Source of the DNA: Haloarcula rara | GTDB lineage: Archaea > Halobacteriota > Halobacteria > Halobacteriales > Haloarculaceae | Direction of reading: 5' to 3' | DNA: 64,000 bases | Assembly (NCBI RefSeq): GCF_029338235.1 | Contig: NZ_CP119785.1 | Coordinates: 2,232,001-2,296,000, forward strand | In this document: positions 9,060 to 18,535 of the stretch, piece after piece | How positions within the stretch are numbered: the first letter of the stretch is position 1 | Layout: the number at the start of each line of letters is the position of its first letter | Made by a program: the position numbers and the translations under genes | Notes under the pieces: generated by a model | What the model was told of the DNA's origin: nothing | The model's database searches: none | Seen by the model: only the letters and a program-made list of their open reading frames with translations

Positions 9060-11324
9060 TCAGAACAGTCGTTCGAGCAGGCTGCGGTCGCGGTGTTTCT
9101 CCGCCAGCAGCACCGAACAGGCAACCTCGTCGATGACGTCCAGCACGAGCGACCCGGAGACGAGCCGGCGGAGCAGGCCCTCCTCGGTGGCACCGATGAT
9201 GAGCAGCGTCGCGTCCTCGGCGGCCGTCTCGATAGCCGTCTCGACGTCGCCGGACTCGATGCGGAGGTCTGCGTCTTCGAGCCCGTGTTCGAGCGCCCAC
9301 TCCTGGAGGAACTGCTGTCCGTTGTCCTCGTCGGCGGCGACGTGGAGCAGCGTCACGTCGGCGTCGTACTCGGCCTGTAGCAGCTTCGCCACGGACGCCG
9401 ACAGCTCTGAGTCCGGGCCACCGGCGGTCGGCACCAGTATCTTCGAGGGGTCGAACCCGCGGTCCCGAAAGACCAGGAAGTCACAGGGAAGCGATTCGGT
9501 GAGCTCGTCCAGGGCCGACTCGGCTCGACCGGGCGAGCCGTGGGCGTCCGGCCCCCACCCCATCACGACCTGGTCCGCGCCGTGGGTCCGGGCGGCGTCG
9601 AAGATGGCCTCGAAGGACTTGTGCGAGACGATGGTGTGGGTCTCGACCTCGACGCCGAACGTCTCGGCGTCCTCGCGGGCGCTCTCTAGCAGCCGTTCTG
9701 AGGTCGCGTCGAGCTCGTCGGCCCGCTCGGCGGCGCCCGCGAGTGCGGTCTGGTCCGGGACGGTGACGATGTGGGTGGCGACGACTTTCCCGCCGCGCTG
9801 TTTGGCGATGGCGCTGGCGAGCGTGATGAGCTCTTTCTCGTTCTCCGGATTGGCCAGTGGCACCATCACGCGGTACTGTCCGCCGTCGGGCACCGGCGCG
9901 ACGGCGTCGGCGGCGCTTACGACCTGGTCGGGCAGCTCCTCCTCGCGGCGCTGGATGTAGTCCGACAGCACGCCCTTCTGTGTGGTCTTGCCGCGGGCGT
10001 AGACGAAGTACCAGACGACCGCAACGAGCACAAACGCGCCCGAGAGCGCAATCTCCGTCCCGTCCATGAACCCGACGAGTCCGAGCGAGAAGACGGCCCC
10101 GAGTATCGGGGTGACGGGGTAGAACGGGACCTCGAAGTCCGGGTCGTACTCGGGGACGTCGGCCTCCCGGAAGACGATGAGGCCCACGTTCAACAGGGCA
10201 TAGACGATGAGATGGAGGACGCTCGCGGCCTTCGCGAGCACCTCGATGTCCCGGCCGAGGAAGGCGATGAAGACGATGATGAGCGCCCCGGTGACCAGTA
10301 TCGACCGGTAGGGGGTCGCGTAGTTGGGGTGAATCTCGTTGAGCCAGTTCGTGACAATCTTGTCCCGGCCCATCGCGAAGTTGATGCGGGCCGACGCGAG
10401 GATGGAGGCGTTGGCCGAGGAGGCCGTCGCCAGCAGGGCGCCGACGGTCATCACCGCGGCCGCGCCGGCGGCGACACCGCCTATCGGACCGATAGAACTG
10501 GGGAACGCCACTTCGGCGGCCTGTGCGACCGGCGCGTCCTGGCTGAGCTCCGGCCACGGAACCACGCCCAGCATCGTCGACACGAGCACGGCGTAGATGA
10601 CGGTGACGAGTGCGACGGAGCCGATGATGGCGATGGGGAGGTTCCGGCCCGGGTTCTTGAGTTCCTCGGCGACGGTGGCTATCTTCGCATAGCCCAGGAA
10701 GGAGACGAACACGAGCGCCGTCGCCGGGAGGATGGCGCCGGTGCCGGACGGTGCGAGGCCGTCAGACCCGCTCAGGGTCCCGTAGTCGAAGGAGAAAAAG
10801 CCCGCGACGGCGAAGGCAGTCAGAATCGCGAGCAGGAGGGTGACGATAATGGTCTGGATGCCGCCGGTCTCTTTGGCGCCGATGTAGTTGACCGCGACGA
10901 AGACGAGCCCGGCGAGCAACGCGCCGACCTGTATCGGATTCAGAAAGGCGATGGTCGGGAGCCCGACGAACTCGGCCAGATACTGGCCGAAGCCGATGCA
11001 GTAGAACGCAGACGCGAAGGCAAGTCCCATCCAGTCGCCCATTCCGGCGATAGAGCCGAACATCGGCCCCAGCGACTTGTTGATGTAGTAGTAGCCGCCG
11101 CCGGCTTTGGGCATCGCGGTCCCGAGTTCCGAGACCGACAGCGCGTTGACCATCGCTATCAGCCCGCCGACGACGAAGGAGACGACGACGATGGGACCGG
11201 CCCCGCCGTCGGCGTTCACGGCGACGCCGGGCAGGACGAAGATACCGGCGCCGATCATCGTCCCGATGCCGATGGTCATCGCCGAGACCAGCCCGAGGTC
11301 CTTGGCGAGTTCCTCCTCGGTCAT
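9060..11324 (-). CDS. APC-family amino acid permease with C-terminal Usp domains
   Basis: A 754-residue cationic/neutral amino acid transporter of the APC superfamily. Residues 1-440 hold about twelve membrane helices, opening with the family signature IGIGTMIGAGIFVLPG and a later GGGYYYINKSLGP motif. Residues about 470-610 and 620-754 are two universal-stress-protein-like domains (MVPLANPENEKELI; ILVPTAGGPDSELS), a fusion often seen in haloarchaea and thought to sense nucleotide or stress state. The start overlaps the stop of the upstream uspA in ATGA, so the two are coupled. The exact substrate cannot be read from sequence. Confidence 0.92.
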   Translation of the reverse strand: MTEEELAKDLGLVSAMTIGIGTMIGAGIFVLPGVAVNADGGAGPIVVVSFVVGGLIAMVNALSVSELGTAMPKAGGGYYYINKSLGPMFGSIAGMGDWMGLAFASAFYCIGFGQYLAEFVGLPTIAFLNPIQVGALLAGLVFVAVNYIGAKETGGIQTIIVTLLLAILTAFAVAGFFSFDYGTLSGSDGLAPSGTGAILPATALVFVSFLGYAKIATVAEELKNPGRNLPIAIIGSVALVTVIYAVLVSTMLGVVPWPELSQDAPVAQAAEVAFPSSIGPIGGVAAGAAAVMTVGALLATASSANASILASARINFAMGRDKIVTNWLNEIHPNYATPYRSILVTGALIIVFIAFLGRDIEVLAKAASVLHLIVYALLNVGLIVFREADVPEYDPDFEVPFYPVTPILGAVFSLGLVGFMDGTEIALSGAFVLVAVVWYFVYARGKTTQKGVLSDYIQRREEELPDQVVSAADAVAPVPDGGQYRVMVPLANPENEKELITLASAIAKQRGGKVVATHIVTVPDQTALAGAAERADELDATSERLLESAREDAETFGVEVETHTIVSHKSFEAIFDAARTHGADQVVMGWGPDAHGSPGRAESALDELTESLPCDFLVFRDRGFDPSKILVPTAGGPDSELSASVAKLLQAEYDADVTLLHVAADEDNGQQFLQEWALEHGLEDADLRIESGDVETAIETAAEDATLLIIGATEEGLLRRLVSGSLVLDVIDEVACSVLLAEKHRDRSLLERLF

Positions 11325-11761
11325 TCGTCGGCGTCCTCCCGCGGCAGGGCGACGACGGGAATCTCGGCGTTCGTGACGAGCTTCAGCGACATATCTCCCG
11401 AGAGGAACTTCATGATGCGGCCGCCGCTCCGGGCGCGGTAGGCGATAGCGCTGGCGCCGACTTCGTCGGCGGCGTCGAAGATGGCCTCGACGACGTTGCG
11501 CGCGTAGGCGGTGTGGTCTTCGGCGTCGGGGAACACCGTTCGTACGCCGGCGTACGATTCCTCGGCAATCTCCTCGGACTGTTCGACCGGTGTCTTATCG
11601 GGGACGCCCTCGCCCTTCTCAACGACGTGGAGGGAGGTCACGTGTGCCGGGTCGTACAGTTCGAGCGCCCTGGCAGTGGCCAGGGCGTCGTCTTCGTTGG
11701 CGACCGGGAGGAGGACGTGAGCGAGAAGGTCCGTGTCTTCCTCGTCGGATGAACTGCTCAT
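11321..11761 (-). CDS. Universal stress protein (UspA family)
   Basis: A 146-residue cytosolic Usp-domain protein (HVLLPVANEDDALATARALE, later VVEAIFDAADEVGASAIAYR and a C-terminal GDMSLKLV segment). I placed the start at the ATG at 11761 (MSSSSDEEDTD); a GTG 18 bases upstream is possible. It overlaps the APC-Usp transporter gene by four bases and probably heads an operon including it. A TATATATT-like box lies near 11822-11832, about 60 bases upstream. The partner transporter already has two Usp domains, which suggests a shared regulatory role, an inference. Confidence 0.9.
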   Translation of the reverse strand: MSSSSDEEDTDLLAHVLLPVANEDDALATARALELYDPAHVTSLHVVEKGEGVPDKTPVEQSEEIAEESYAGVRTVFPDAEDHTAYARNVVEAIFDAADEVGASAIAYRARSGGRIMKFLSGDMSLKLVTNAEIPVVALPREDADE

Positions 11762-11894
11762 ACCGTCCAGTACGTGCACTCTCCGTAATGAGTGTGTTCA
11801 CTGTGGGCGCTATCGGCCATATCAATATATACCGGGTTTCCGAACCAGAAGTCAGCCGCCGTCGACGCGACGGAGACTGCGGCCGTCATACGCC

Positions 11895-13586
11895 CTATCG
11901 CGGGTTGAGTCCGTAGATGGCCGAGCGGATGAACACGAGCACCGGGATTATCTCCAGGCGGCCGATCCACATGTTGAACAGGAACATCGTCTCGGCGGCC
12001 GGATGCATCGACGGGCCGGTGATGCCCGAGGAGAGGCCGACGTTGCCCTGGGCGCTTGCGACCTCGAAGAGGGCGTCGGCGTAGCCGAAGTCGGGCCCGG
12101 CGACGTTGACGAGGACGAGGCTGCTCACGCCGAGGAGGAGCACCCACAGGATGGTGACGATAGCGGCCTCACTGAACTCCCGTTCCATCTCCGACTGGTC
12201 GAGCACGCGGCCGTCGATGCGGGCAGTGACGACTGCGTTCTTCGGGAGGAAGACGCGCGCGAACTGCCAGATGATACCGCGAACGACGGTGTAGCCCCGT
12301 ATTATCTTGATGCCGCCGACGGTCGACCCGGCGGCCCCGCCCAGCGTCATCGCGCCGACCACCATCACCTTCCCGCCGGCGACCCAGCGGCCGATGGGCG
12401 CCGACTGGAACCCCGTACACGAGAGGGCGCTCACCCACTGGAACGTGGAGTCCCGGACGGCGTCTAGCTGTCCGGCACTGAGCATCGGCACCGAAAAGGG
12501 GAGAAAGGACTGCGTCGCGAAAGCGTCGGCGCTCGCCGAGACGGTCAGTGCGTTCTGGGCGGAGAGGACGACGACGCCGAGTCCGAGCAGGACGAACAGC
12601 CAGCGCGTCTGGAGGTCGCCGACGAGCTGACGCCACTCCCGGTCGTGGAGCACCAGATAGTGGACCGGGAAGGCGATGGCCCCCAGTATCATGATGGGCA
12701 GGAGGACGAGTTCGACCAGCGGGGAGTCGTAGGTCGCGATGGAGTTGTCCGTCACGGAGAACCCGCCGGTCGTCAGCCCGGTCATCGCGTGGTTGAGCGC
12801 CTGCCAGGCGGTCTCCCACAGCGGGAGCTGGCTGCCGTAGTCGCTTTCGTTGATGGCCCAGAACAGCAACAGGAACGCGACCAGGGTGTAGCCGACGACG
12901 AGTTTCCACACCGTCCGGACGGTGGAGACGATGCTGGGGTGTATCTTCTCCTCGCGGGCCTCGCTGCGGTAGAGGGCGTAGCTCCCGCTCCCTGGGCGGG
13001 CGAGAATCGAGACCGTCAGGACGATGACGCCGACGCCGCCGACCCACTGGATGAACGAGCGCCACCACTGGATGGCGCGGGGCAGGGAGGGCTCGTGGAT
13101 GGCCATCGTCAGGCCGCTGCCGGTCCAGCCGCTCATGCTCTCGAAGACGGCGTGCAGCGGGTTCCGGAAGTACGCCAGACTGGAGACGGTCGTCGTGCCG
13201 CCGACGCTGATCGGCTCCCACGCGCTCGTGTCCGTCCCGGCCGGAACGAACGTCGCCATCACCTCGGGTGGGGTCAGCCACGCGGTCAGGAAGAACGGGA
13301 GCGCCCCGAACGTCGCCACCATGAACCAGCCGCCGGCGGCGATGACCATCCCGTGTTTCATCCCCGGCACCGGGGCGTCGGCGAAGTGACGGTTCGCCAG
13401 CCCGCCGACGCCGGCGGTGAGTCCGCCCGCCGTGACGAACGCGAGCGCGGCGTAGAACTCCCGGAAGCCCAGCGAAATCACCGCGGTAACGACCATCAGC
13501 GCCGACTCCATCAACAGGAGCGAGCCGATGTCGCGGGCGATTATCCGCAGGTCCGTCGGAAACAGGTCGCCGGTCCGTCTGGACAT
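11895..13586 (-). CDS. trkH: TrkH-type potassium uptake channel subunit
   Basis: A 563-residue membrane protein of the TrkH/KtrB superfamily, built of four M1-P-M2 repeats. The P-loops are visible as SMSGWTGSGLT, MTGLTTGGFS, ALSCTGFQSA and ASAQGNVGLSSG, each with the conserved glycine of the K+ filter, and the GGAAGSTVGGIKI loop gates the pore in characterised members. The C-terminus MWIGRLEIIPVLV is the standard TrkH ending. It follows the trkA gene at 14271-13588 with one base between them, so channel and nucleotide-binding regulator are made together. This is one of two Trk pairs in the window. Confidence 0.95.
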   Translation of the reverse strand: MSRRTGDLFPTDLRIIARDIGSLLLMESALMVVTAVISLGFREFYAALAFVTAGGLTAGVGGLANRHFADAPVPGMKHGMVIAAGGWFMVATFGALPFFLTAWLTPPEVMATFVPAGTDTSAWEPISVGGTTTVSSLAYFRNPLHAVFESMSGWTGSGLTMAIHEPSLPRAIQWWRSFIQWVGGVGVIVLTVSILARPGSGSYALYRSEAREEKIHPSIVSTVRTVWKLVVGYTLVAFLLLFWAINESDYGSQLPLWETAWQALNHAMTGLTTGGFSVTDNSIATYDSPLVELVLLPIMILGAIAFPVHYLVLHDREWRQLVGDLQTRWLFVLLGLGVVVLSAQNALTVSASADAFATQSFLPFSVPMLSAGQLDAVRDSTFQWVSALSCTGFQSAPIGRWVAGGKVMVVGAMTLGGAAGSTVGGIKIIRGYTVVRGIIWQFARVFLPKNAVVTARIDGRVLDQSEMEREFSEAAIVTILWVLLLGVSSLVLVNVAGPDFGYADALFEVASAQGNVGLSSGITGPSMHPAAETMFLFNMWIGRLEIIPVLVFIRSAIYGLNPR

Positions 13587-13587
13587 G

Positions 13588-14271
13588 TCAGCTGTGGTCC
13601 TCGGTGTGGCCGAAGATGTCGGTCACGTCGGGGGTCGCACCCGTCGCGGAGTAGACGGTCAGCAGGTCGTCCGCTTCGATGCGTGTCTCCCCGCGCGGGG
13701 TTATCGGCTCGTCGCTCGACTCCCGTTCGACCGCGACGATGAGCACGTCCGGCCCCAGCAGGTCGGCCTCGTTGGCCTCCTGTAAGGTCTTGCCGTCGAT
13801 AGGCGCGCCCGCCTCGACGGTAATCTCGAACACCTCCGCCTGCTCGCCGATGCGCATGAAGTCGACGATGGAGGGGCGTTTGACGGCCCGGTAGAGATAC
13901 TCCGCGATGAGCCGCTGGGGGTTCTGCATCGTGTTCACGCCGATCTGGCGGAACAGCCCCATGTGTTCGGGGTTGTGGACGACAGAGACCACCTCGGGGA
14001 CCTCGAGCTCCTGAGCCAGCAGACAGACCATGATGTTCGTCGCGTCCTGGTCGGTCGTCGAGACGAGCGCGTCGGCCCGGTCGGCGCCCGCGTCCGCGAG
14101 CACCTCCTTCGACGTCGCGTCGTCGTTGATGACCAGACAGTCGAAGGCCCGGGACGCCTGCTCGGCCTTGGCCTCGTCGCGCTCGATGACGACGACCTCG
14201 TTGCCCCCGGCGGTCGCAATCTCGATGAGCGGCGTGCCGATGTCACCAGCCCCAACGATGACGATATACAT
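13588..14271 (-). CDS. trkA: TrkA potassium uptake regulator, single RCK unit
   Basis: A 227-residue cytosolic regulator with an N-terminal Rossmann domain (MYIVIVGAGDIGTPLIEIA, a GxGxxG nucleotide site) and a C-terminal RCK/TrkA-C domain (GEQAEVFEITVEAGAPIDG). Such proteins bind NAD(H) or adenine nucleotides and gate the TrkH pore (family knowledge). It lies one base before trkH on the minus strand. The divergent partner at 14466 is a doubled TrkA; 194 bases separate the two starts and must hold both promoters. Confidence 0.94.
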   Translation of the reverse strand: MYIVIVGAGDIGTPLIEIATAGGNEVVVIERDEAKAEQASRAFDCLVINDDATSKEVLADAGADRADALVSTTDQDATNIMVCLLAQELEVPEVVSVVHNPEHMGLFRQIGVNTMQNPQRLIAEYLYRAVKRPSIVDFMRIGEQAEVFEITVEAGAPIDGKTLQEANEADLLGPDVLIVAVERESSDEPITPRGETRIEADDLLTVYSATGATPDVTDIFGHTEDHS

Positions 14272-14465
14272 TCGTTCCGTCGTTCTGAATCAATCAATGA
14301 AAGGCTACCGTTCTCCCGAAGCAGGTGCCGTATGCCCCAACGCCGGTGTGGCCGTCTCTCCCCATCACTGCCACGTTCCGCGCGGCGAGACCTGCCTCAG
14401 GAGATGGAAATACACTTGGGTGGCCCTCCTGAAGCCCCCCCTATGAACACGGCAGAGGGTCGACG

Positions 14466-15797
14466 ATGTACGTCGTAATCGTCGGCGCGGGCGAGGTCGG
14501 GTCGGCTATCGCCGAGAGCCTCGCCCCGAGCCATGACGTCGCCGTCATCGACATCGACGGTGACCGCGTGGAACAGCTGATGTACGAGGCCGATATCCTC
14601 GGTATCGAGGGCGATGGGGCCGACCTCGACACCCTGCGAGAGGCAGACGTCGAGAAGGCGGACATCCTCATCGCCAGCACGGACGACGACGAGACGAACA
14701 TCGTCACCTGCGGGACCACGATGACCGTCACGGACGCCTTCACCATCTCGCGGGTCAAGAGTGCGAAGTTCCTCCGGACGTGGAAACAGTCCGAGCGGGC
14801 CTTCGGCGTCGACCACATGGTCGCGACGAACCTCCTGACCGCCGAGAGCATCGCCCGCGTGGTCGGCCTGCCCGCGGCACAGGACGTCGACACATTCGCC
14901 GACGGTGTGGTCCAGATGGCCGAGTTCGAGATATCCGAGTCGAGCCCGGTCGCCGACCTGACCGTCCAGGAGGCCGACCAGTACGACTCGCTGACCTTCG
15001 CCGCAGTGTTGCGCGGGGACAGCGTCGTCATCCCGCGCGGGGAGACGGTCCTCGAAGCCGGCGACGACGTCATCGTCATCGGGAGTCCGGAGAGCGTCCA
15101 GACGTTCGCGCACGAACTCGAACCGGACTCCGACAGCGCCCGCAACATTCTCGTCGTCGGCGGGAGCGACGTGGGCTATCACACCGCTCGCCTGCTGCAG
15201 GAACGCGGCCTGAAGCCCCGCCTCATCGAACGGGACCCAGAGCGGGCCCGCGAAATCGCCGAGGAGCTCAGCGGCACCACCGTCCTGGAGAGCGACGCGA
15301 CCGACCGGGAGTTCCTCGAACGGGAACACATCGAGGACGTCGACATCGTCGTCACGGCGCTTGACAACGACGAGAAGAACCTGCTTGCGGGGCTGCTCGC
15401 AAAGCGGCTGGGCGCCCAGCGCGCCGTGGCCGTCGTCGACTCGGGCGAGTACGTCCCGCTGTTCGAGGCCGTCGGTATCGACGTGGCCGTCAACCCGCGA
15501 GAGGCGACCGCCGAGGAGATAACCCGCTTCACCCGCGAGCAACACGCAGAGAACGTCGCCATCATCGAGTCCGACCGGGCCGAGGTCCTCGAGATAGAGA
15601 TAGACGAGGAGAGCGTGCTGGTCGACCGCCCGATTCGCGAGTCGGTCGCGGACCTCCCCGAGGGCGTCGTCATCGGGGCGATAACACGGGACGGCGAACT
15701 GATAAGCCCCCGCGGTGACACGGTCATCGAACTCGGGGACCACGTCGTCGTCTTCGTCGACGTCGAGTATCTGGACGAAGCCAGCAGTCTGTTGTAA
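14466..15797 (+). CDS. trkA: TrkA potassium uptake regulator, tandem RCK units
   Basis: A 443-residue TrkA with two complete RCK units: the first Rossmann site is MYVVIVGAGEVGSAIAES, the second is ILVVGGSDVGYHTARLLQ near residue 228, each followed by a TrkA-C domain (the second ending near VVVFVDVEYLDEASS). This is the classical full-length TrkA layout, in contrast to the single-unit paralogue encoded divergently next door. It precedes a trkH on the same strand (72 bases apart), so the window carries two independent Trk systems head to head. Confidence 0.95.
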   Translation: MYVVIVGAGEVGSAIAESLAPSHDVAVIDIDGDRVEQLMYEADILGIEGDGADLDTLREADVEKADILIASTDDDETNIVTCGTTMTVTDAFTISRVKSAKFLRTWKQSERAFGVDHMVATNLLTAESIARVVGLPAAQDVDTFADGVVQMAEFEISESSPVADLTVQEADQYDSLTFAAVLRGDSVVIPRGETVLEAGDDVIVIGSPESVQTFAHELEPDSDSARNILVVGGSDVGYHTARLLQERGLKPRLIERDPERAREIAEELSGTTVLESDATDREFLEREHIEDVDIVVTALDNDEKNLLAGLLAKRLGAQRAVAVVDSGEYVPLFEAVGIDVAVNPREATAEEITRFTREQHAENVAIIESDRAEVLEIEIDEESVLVDRPIRESVADLPEGVVIGAITRDGELISPRGDTVIELGDHVVVFVDVEYLDEASSLL

Positions 15798-15869
15798 CGA
15801 CCCCAGTCAGAGAACGGGGGATTTTTCGCAGTCCGGCATGGAGGGTACGCCCATGTACGGTGTTCGGTG

Positions 15870-17408
15870 ATGTCGGTCCGCGTCGACTGGCGACAGAGCG
15901 TCGCGTTTACCGGCACAGTCATCAAGTACCTCGCCGTCGCGATGCTGGTGCCGCTCGCGGTCAGCGTCGTCTACGGCGACGACATCGTCACCTTCCTCGC
16001 CGCTATCGCTATCACGGTCGCCGTCGGCGTCGCCCTGGAGCGAATCGACGACAACCCCGACCTCGGCGCACGCGAGGCGCTCCTGTTTGTCGCCATCTCC
16101 TGGGGCGCCGTCGCTGTCATCGGTGCGATTCCGTACGTCATCGCGGGCTACGGCACCGAGTCGACGCTGCGTCACCCGGTCAACGCCCTGTTCGAGTCGA
16201 TGTCCGGCTTCACCACCACCGGGGCGACTGTCACGGGAGAGATATCCTTCGAGCGCCACTCCCACGCCCTGCTGATGTGGCGCCAGCTCACCCAGTGGCT
16301 GGGCGGGATGGGTATCATCGTCCTGATGGTCGCTATCCTTCCCGAGGCCGCGGTCAACGGCGCCCAGCTCATCGACTCCGAGGCACCGGGACCGGAACTA
16401 CAGAAGCTGACACCCAAGATAGCCGAGACCGCCCGACTGCTCTGGCTGTTCTATCTCGGCTTCACGGTCCTTTATGCCGTCCTCCTGCTCGGGCTCCACT
16501 ACGCCGGGATGGCGCCGAACATGGACCTCTACAACGCCATCGCCCACGCCTTCACGACGCTTCCGACCGGCGGGTTCTCCCCGCAGGCCCAGAGCATCGC
16601 CTACTTCTCGCCGGCCGTCCAGTGGCTCGTCATCCCGTTCATGCTCGTCGCCGGGATGAACTTCGCCCTGTTTTATTTCCTGTTGCAGGACAACTACGGG
16701 GCCTTCCTCAAGGACCGCGAACTCCAGGCGTATCTCGGGGCCAACGCCGGCGTCATCGTCATCCTCTGGGGCTTTCTCTTTACGGGGTCGGCGCCGCCCC
16801 TCGGTGACCTCGGTGGCATCACGCAGGGCGCCCTGGAGAACTCACTTCGCCAGGCGTCGTTCCAGGTCGCGTCGCTGCTGAACTCGACGGGGTACGCGAC
16901 GAGTGACTTCGCCCAGTGGGACACGACCTCGCAGGCGATTCTGGTGTTCGCGATGTTCATCGGCGGCTCCGCCGGCTCGACCGGGGGCGGCGTGAAGGTC
17001 GTCCGCTGGCTCGTTGTCCTGAAGGGCATCCGCCGACAGCTGTTTACCACCGCCCACCCCAGCGCCGTCAAACCCGTCCGACTGGGCGGCGCCGTCATCG
17101 ACGAGGACGTCATCAACGCTATCTACGGCTTCACGCTGTTGTATCTGCTCACCTTCGGCGTCGCGACGGTGCTCCTCATGCTCGATGCAAGCCGCGTCGG
17201 ACTGGAGATGACGCTGCTCGAAGGGCTCAGTGCGAGCCTGGCCACTATCGGGAATATCGGCCCCGGTTTCGGCTTCCTGGGACCGTTCGGGAGCTACGTC
17301 GACTTCCCGGCGACCAGCAAATTGTTGATGATATTCCTGATGTGGATCGGCCGCCTGGAGATCATCCCTGTCTTCGTCATGTTCACCGGCGCGTTCTGGA
17401 ACGAGTAG
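15870..17408 (+). CDS. trkH: TrkH-type potassium uptake channel subunit
   Basis: A 512-residue TrkH-family membrane protein with four P-loops: SMSGFTTTGATVT, FTTLPTGGFSPQ, LNSTGYATSDF and LATIGNIGPGFG, all keeping the filter glycine. The GGSAGSTGGGVKVVRW gating-loop region and the C-terminal MWIGRLEIIPVFV ending are intact. The start is the ATG at 15870; a GTG immediately before it would add one residue. It is downstream of and presumably co-transcribed with the tandem-RCK trkA. It differs clearly from the TrkH at 11895-13586, so the two are paralogues rather than a recent duplication. Confidence 0.95.
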   Translation: MSVRVDWRQSVAFTGTVIKYLAVAMLVPLAVSVVYGDDIVTFLAAIAITVAVGVALERIDDNPDLGAREALLFVAISWGAVAVIGAIPYVIAGYGTESTLRHPVNALFESMSGFTTTGATVTGEISFERHSHALLMWRQLTQWLGGMGIIVLMVAILPEAAVNGAQLIDSEAPGPELQKLTPKIAETARLLWLFYLGFTVLYAVLLLGLHYAGMAPNMDLYNAIAHAFTTLPTGGFSPQAQSIAYFSPAVQWLVIPFMLVAGMNFALFYFLLQDNYGAFLKDRELQAYLGANAGVIVILWGFLFTGSAPPLGDLGGITQGALENSLRQASFQVASLLNSTGYATSDFAQWDTTSQAILVFAMFIGGSAGSTGGGVKVVRWLVVLKGIRRQLFTTAHPSAVKPVRLGGAVIDEDVINAIYGFTLLYLLTFGVATVLLMLDASRVGLEMTLLEGLSASLATIGNIGPGFGFLGPFGSYVDFPATSKLLMIFLMWIGRLEIIPVFVMFTGAFWNE

Positions 17409-17441
17409 CGGCCCCGATTCTCACTCACCCACCGGCACGCC

Positions 17442-17447
17442 TATACA
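17442..17447 (+). promoter_or_regulatory. TATA-like box for first phoU-like gene
   Basis: CTATAC lies 25-30 bases before the ATG at 17472, the spacing expected for a leaderless haloarchaeal transcript. Confidence 0.4.
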
Positions 17448-17471
17448 GCGCCTCGCCCACAGTTATCGCAT

Positions 17472-18137
17472 ATGCCGCGTGACACGTTCGAGGCACGCCT
17501 CGACGCCCTGTGGACCGACGTCTGCGAGATGGGCCGTGACGTCACCGAGCGCCTCGACCGGGCGGTCACCGCCTACGAACAGCGGGACCCGGCTGCGGGT
17601 CGGGCCGTCGCCGACGCCGACGGCGAGATAAACGCTCGCTATCTCGACCTCGAGGCCGAGTGTATCGACTTGCTGGCGCTGTACCAGCCCGTCGCCTCGG
17701 ACCTCCGACTGGTCGTCGCCTCGTTCAAGATTCTGACCGACCTCGAACGCGTCGGTGACCTGGCCGCCAACCTCGGCGGCTACGTCGACGCGATGGCCGG
17801 CGACACCGTCCCCTCGGTCCCCATCACCGATATCGGCGAGATGGCGCTGGCCCAGCTCCGGGACGCGCTGGCCGCCTACGAGACCGGCGACGCCGAGCGC
17901 TGCCGCGACGTCGCCGCCGCCGACACCGACCTCGACGAGCGCTGTAGCGCCGCCACGAACGACCTCGTGCGCTCGCTGGTGAACCACACCCCGGACGGCG
18001 ACGTGACCGCGACGCTCGCCGACACCAAACGGTATCTGCTCACTGTCAGGGACCTCGAACGCGCGGGCGACCACGCCGTCAACATCGCCGCCCGCACGCT
18101 GTACATGGTCGAGAACGACGACGCGCTCATCTACTGA
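17472..18137 (+). CDS. PhoU-like regulator, copy 1
   Basis: A 221-residue helical-bundle protein of the PhoU family, with the two PhoU repeats showing as ALYQPVASDLRLVVASFKI (near residue 65) and the C-terminal DLERAGDHAVNIAART. PhoU proteins bind metal ions and usually modulate phosphate transporters; here no pst genes are nearby and the gene follows the Trk island, so a role in ion transport control is possible but unproven. It shares its C-terminal 20 residues almost exactly with the next gene, showing a tandem duplication. A hairpin-rich T-tract element starts right at its stop. Confidence 0.9.
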   Translation: MPRDTFEARLDALWTDVCEMGRDVTERLDRAVTAYEQRDPAAGRAVADADGEINARYLDLEAECIDLLALYQPVASDLRLVVASFKILTDLERVGDLAANLGGYVDAMAGDTVPSVPITDIGEMALAQLRDALAAYETGDAERCRDVAAADTDLDERCSAATNDLVRSLVNHTPDGDVTATLADTKRYLLTVRDLERAGDHAVNIAARTLYMVENDDALIY

Positions 18138-18535
18138 ACCTTTTTTCGCCCGGGGCATCGCGCTCGCCGACGGCGAGCGCTCAACCCCGGGCAAAAACGC
18201 TCATGAAAAAAGGCCGGAATCGCCGACGGCGATTCCGGTGAAACGGCTCGCTTCGCTCGCCGCACAGTCCAGCGTAGAGAACGCGGTGTCGGCGTTCCCA
18301 CGGCCGTCCACGCTACCCTCACCGTTTGACCGGTGGAACCGCAACGCGCCGAGGGTCAGCCCGGCGACGTCGACGGTCGGGCGGAATCGTCGCCGCCTCG
18401 ACGCTCACCGCGCGTTCGTGACCGGTCCCCCATCAGCGACGCGGCTGGCCAGCGTTCAAATGTCAACATGTCCCACAAGAGGACTTTATTAACCCAATGG
18501 AAAAGCTGATACGGCCAGCCAAGTGAGAGCGCACA
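18138..18535. repeat. Post-gene hairpin module, copy 1
   Basis: This gene-free 398-base stretch opens with CC plus a T6 tract (18141-18146). It continues with a long inverted repeat centred near 18170 (GCCCGGGG with CCCCGGGC arms), the spacer GCAAAAACGCTCATGAAAAA at 18191-18210, a second perfect hairpin (CCGGAATCGCC with GGCGATTCCGG) and a GGTGAAACGGC-led third hairpin at 18237-18262. The same order of blocks occurs after the second phoU and after CDC48. The remainder to 18535 shows only a TTTATTAA box near 18487, a likely promoter for the next gene. Confidence 0.6.

Noticed and set aside
9771..11441. A 556-codon frame antisense to the APC-Usp transporter
   Set aside because: It mirrors codon structure of the transporter gene and has no membrane or domain pattern.
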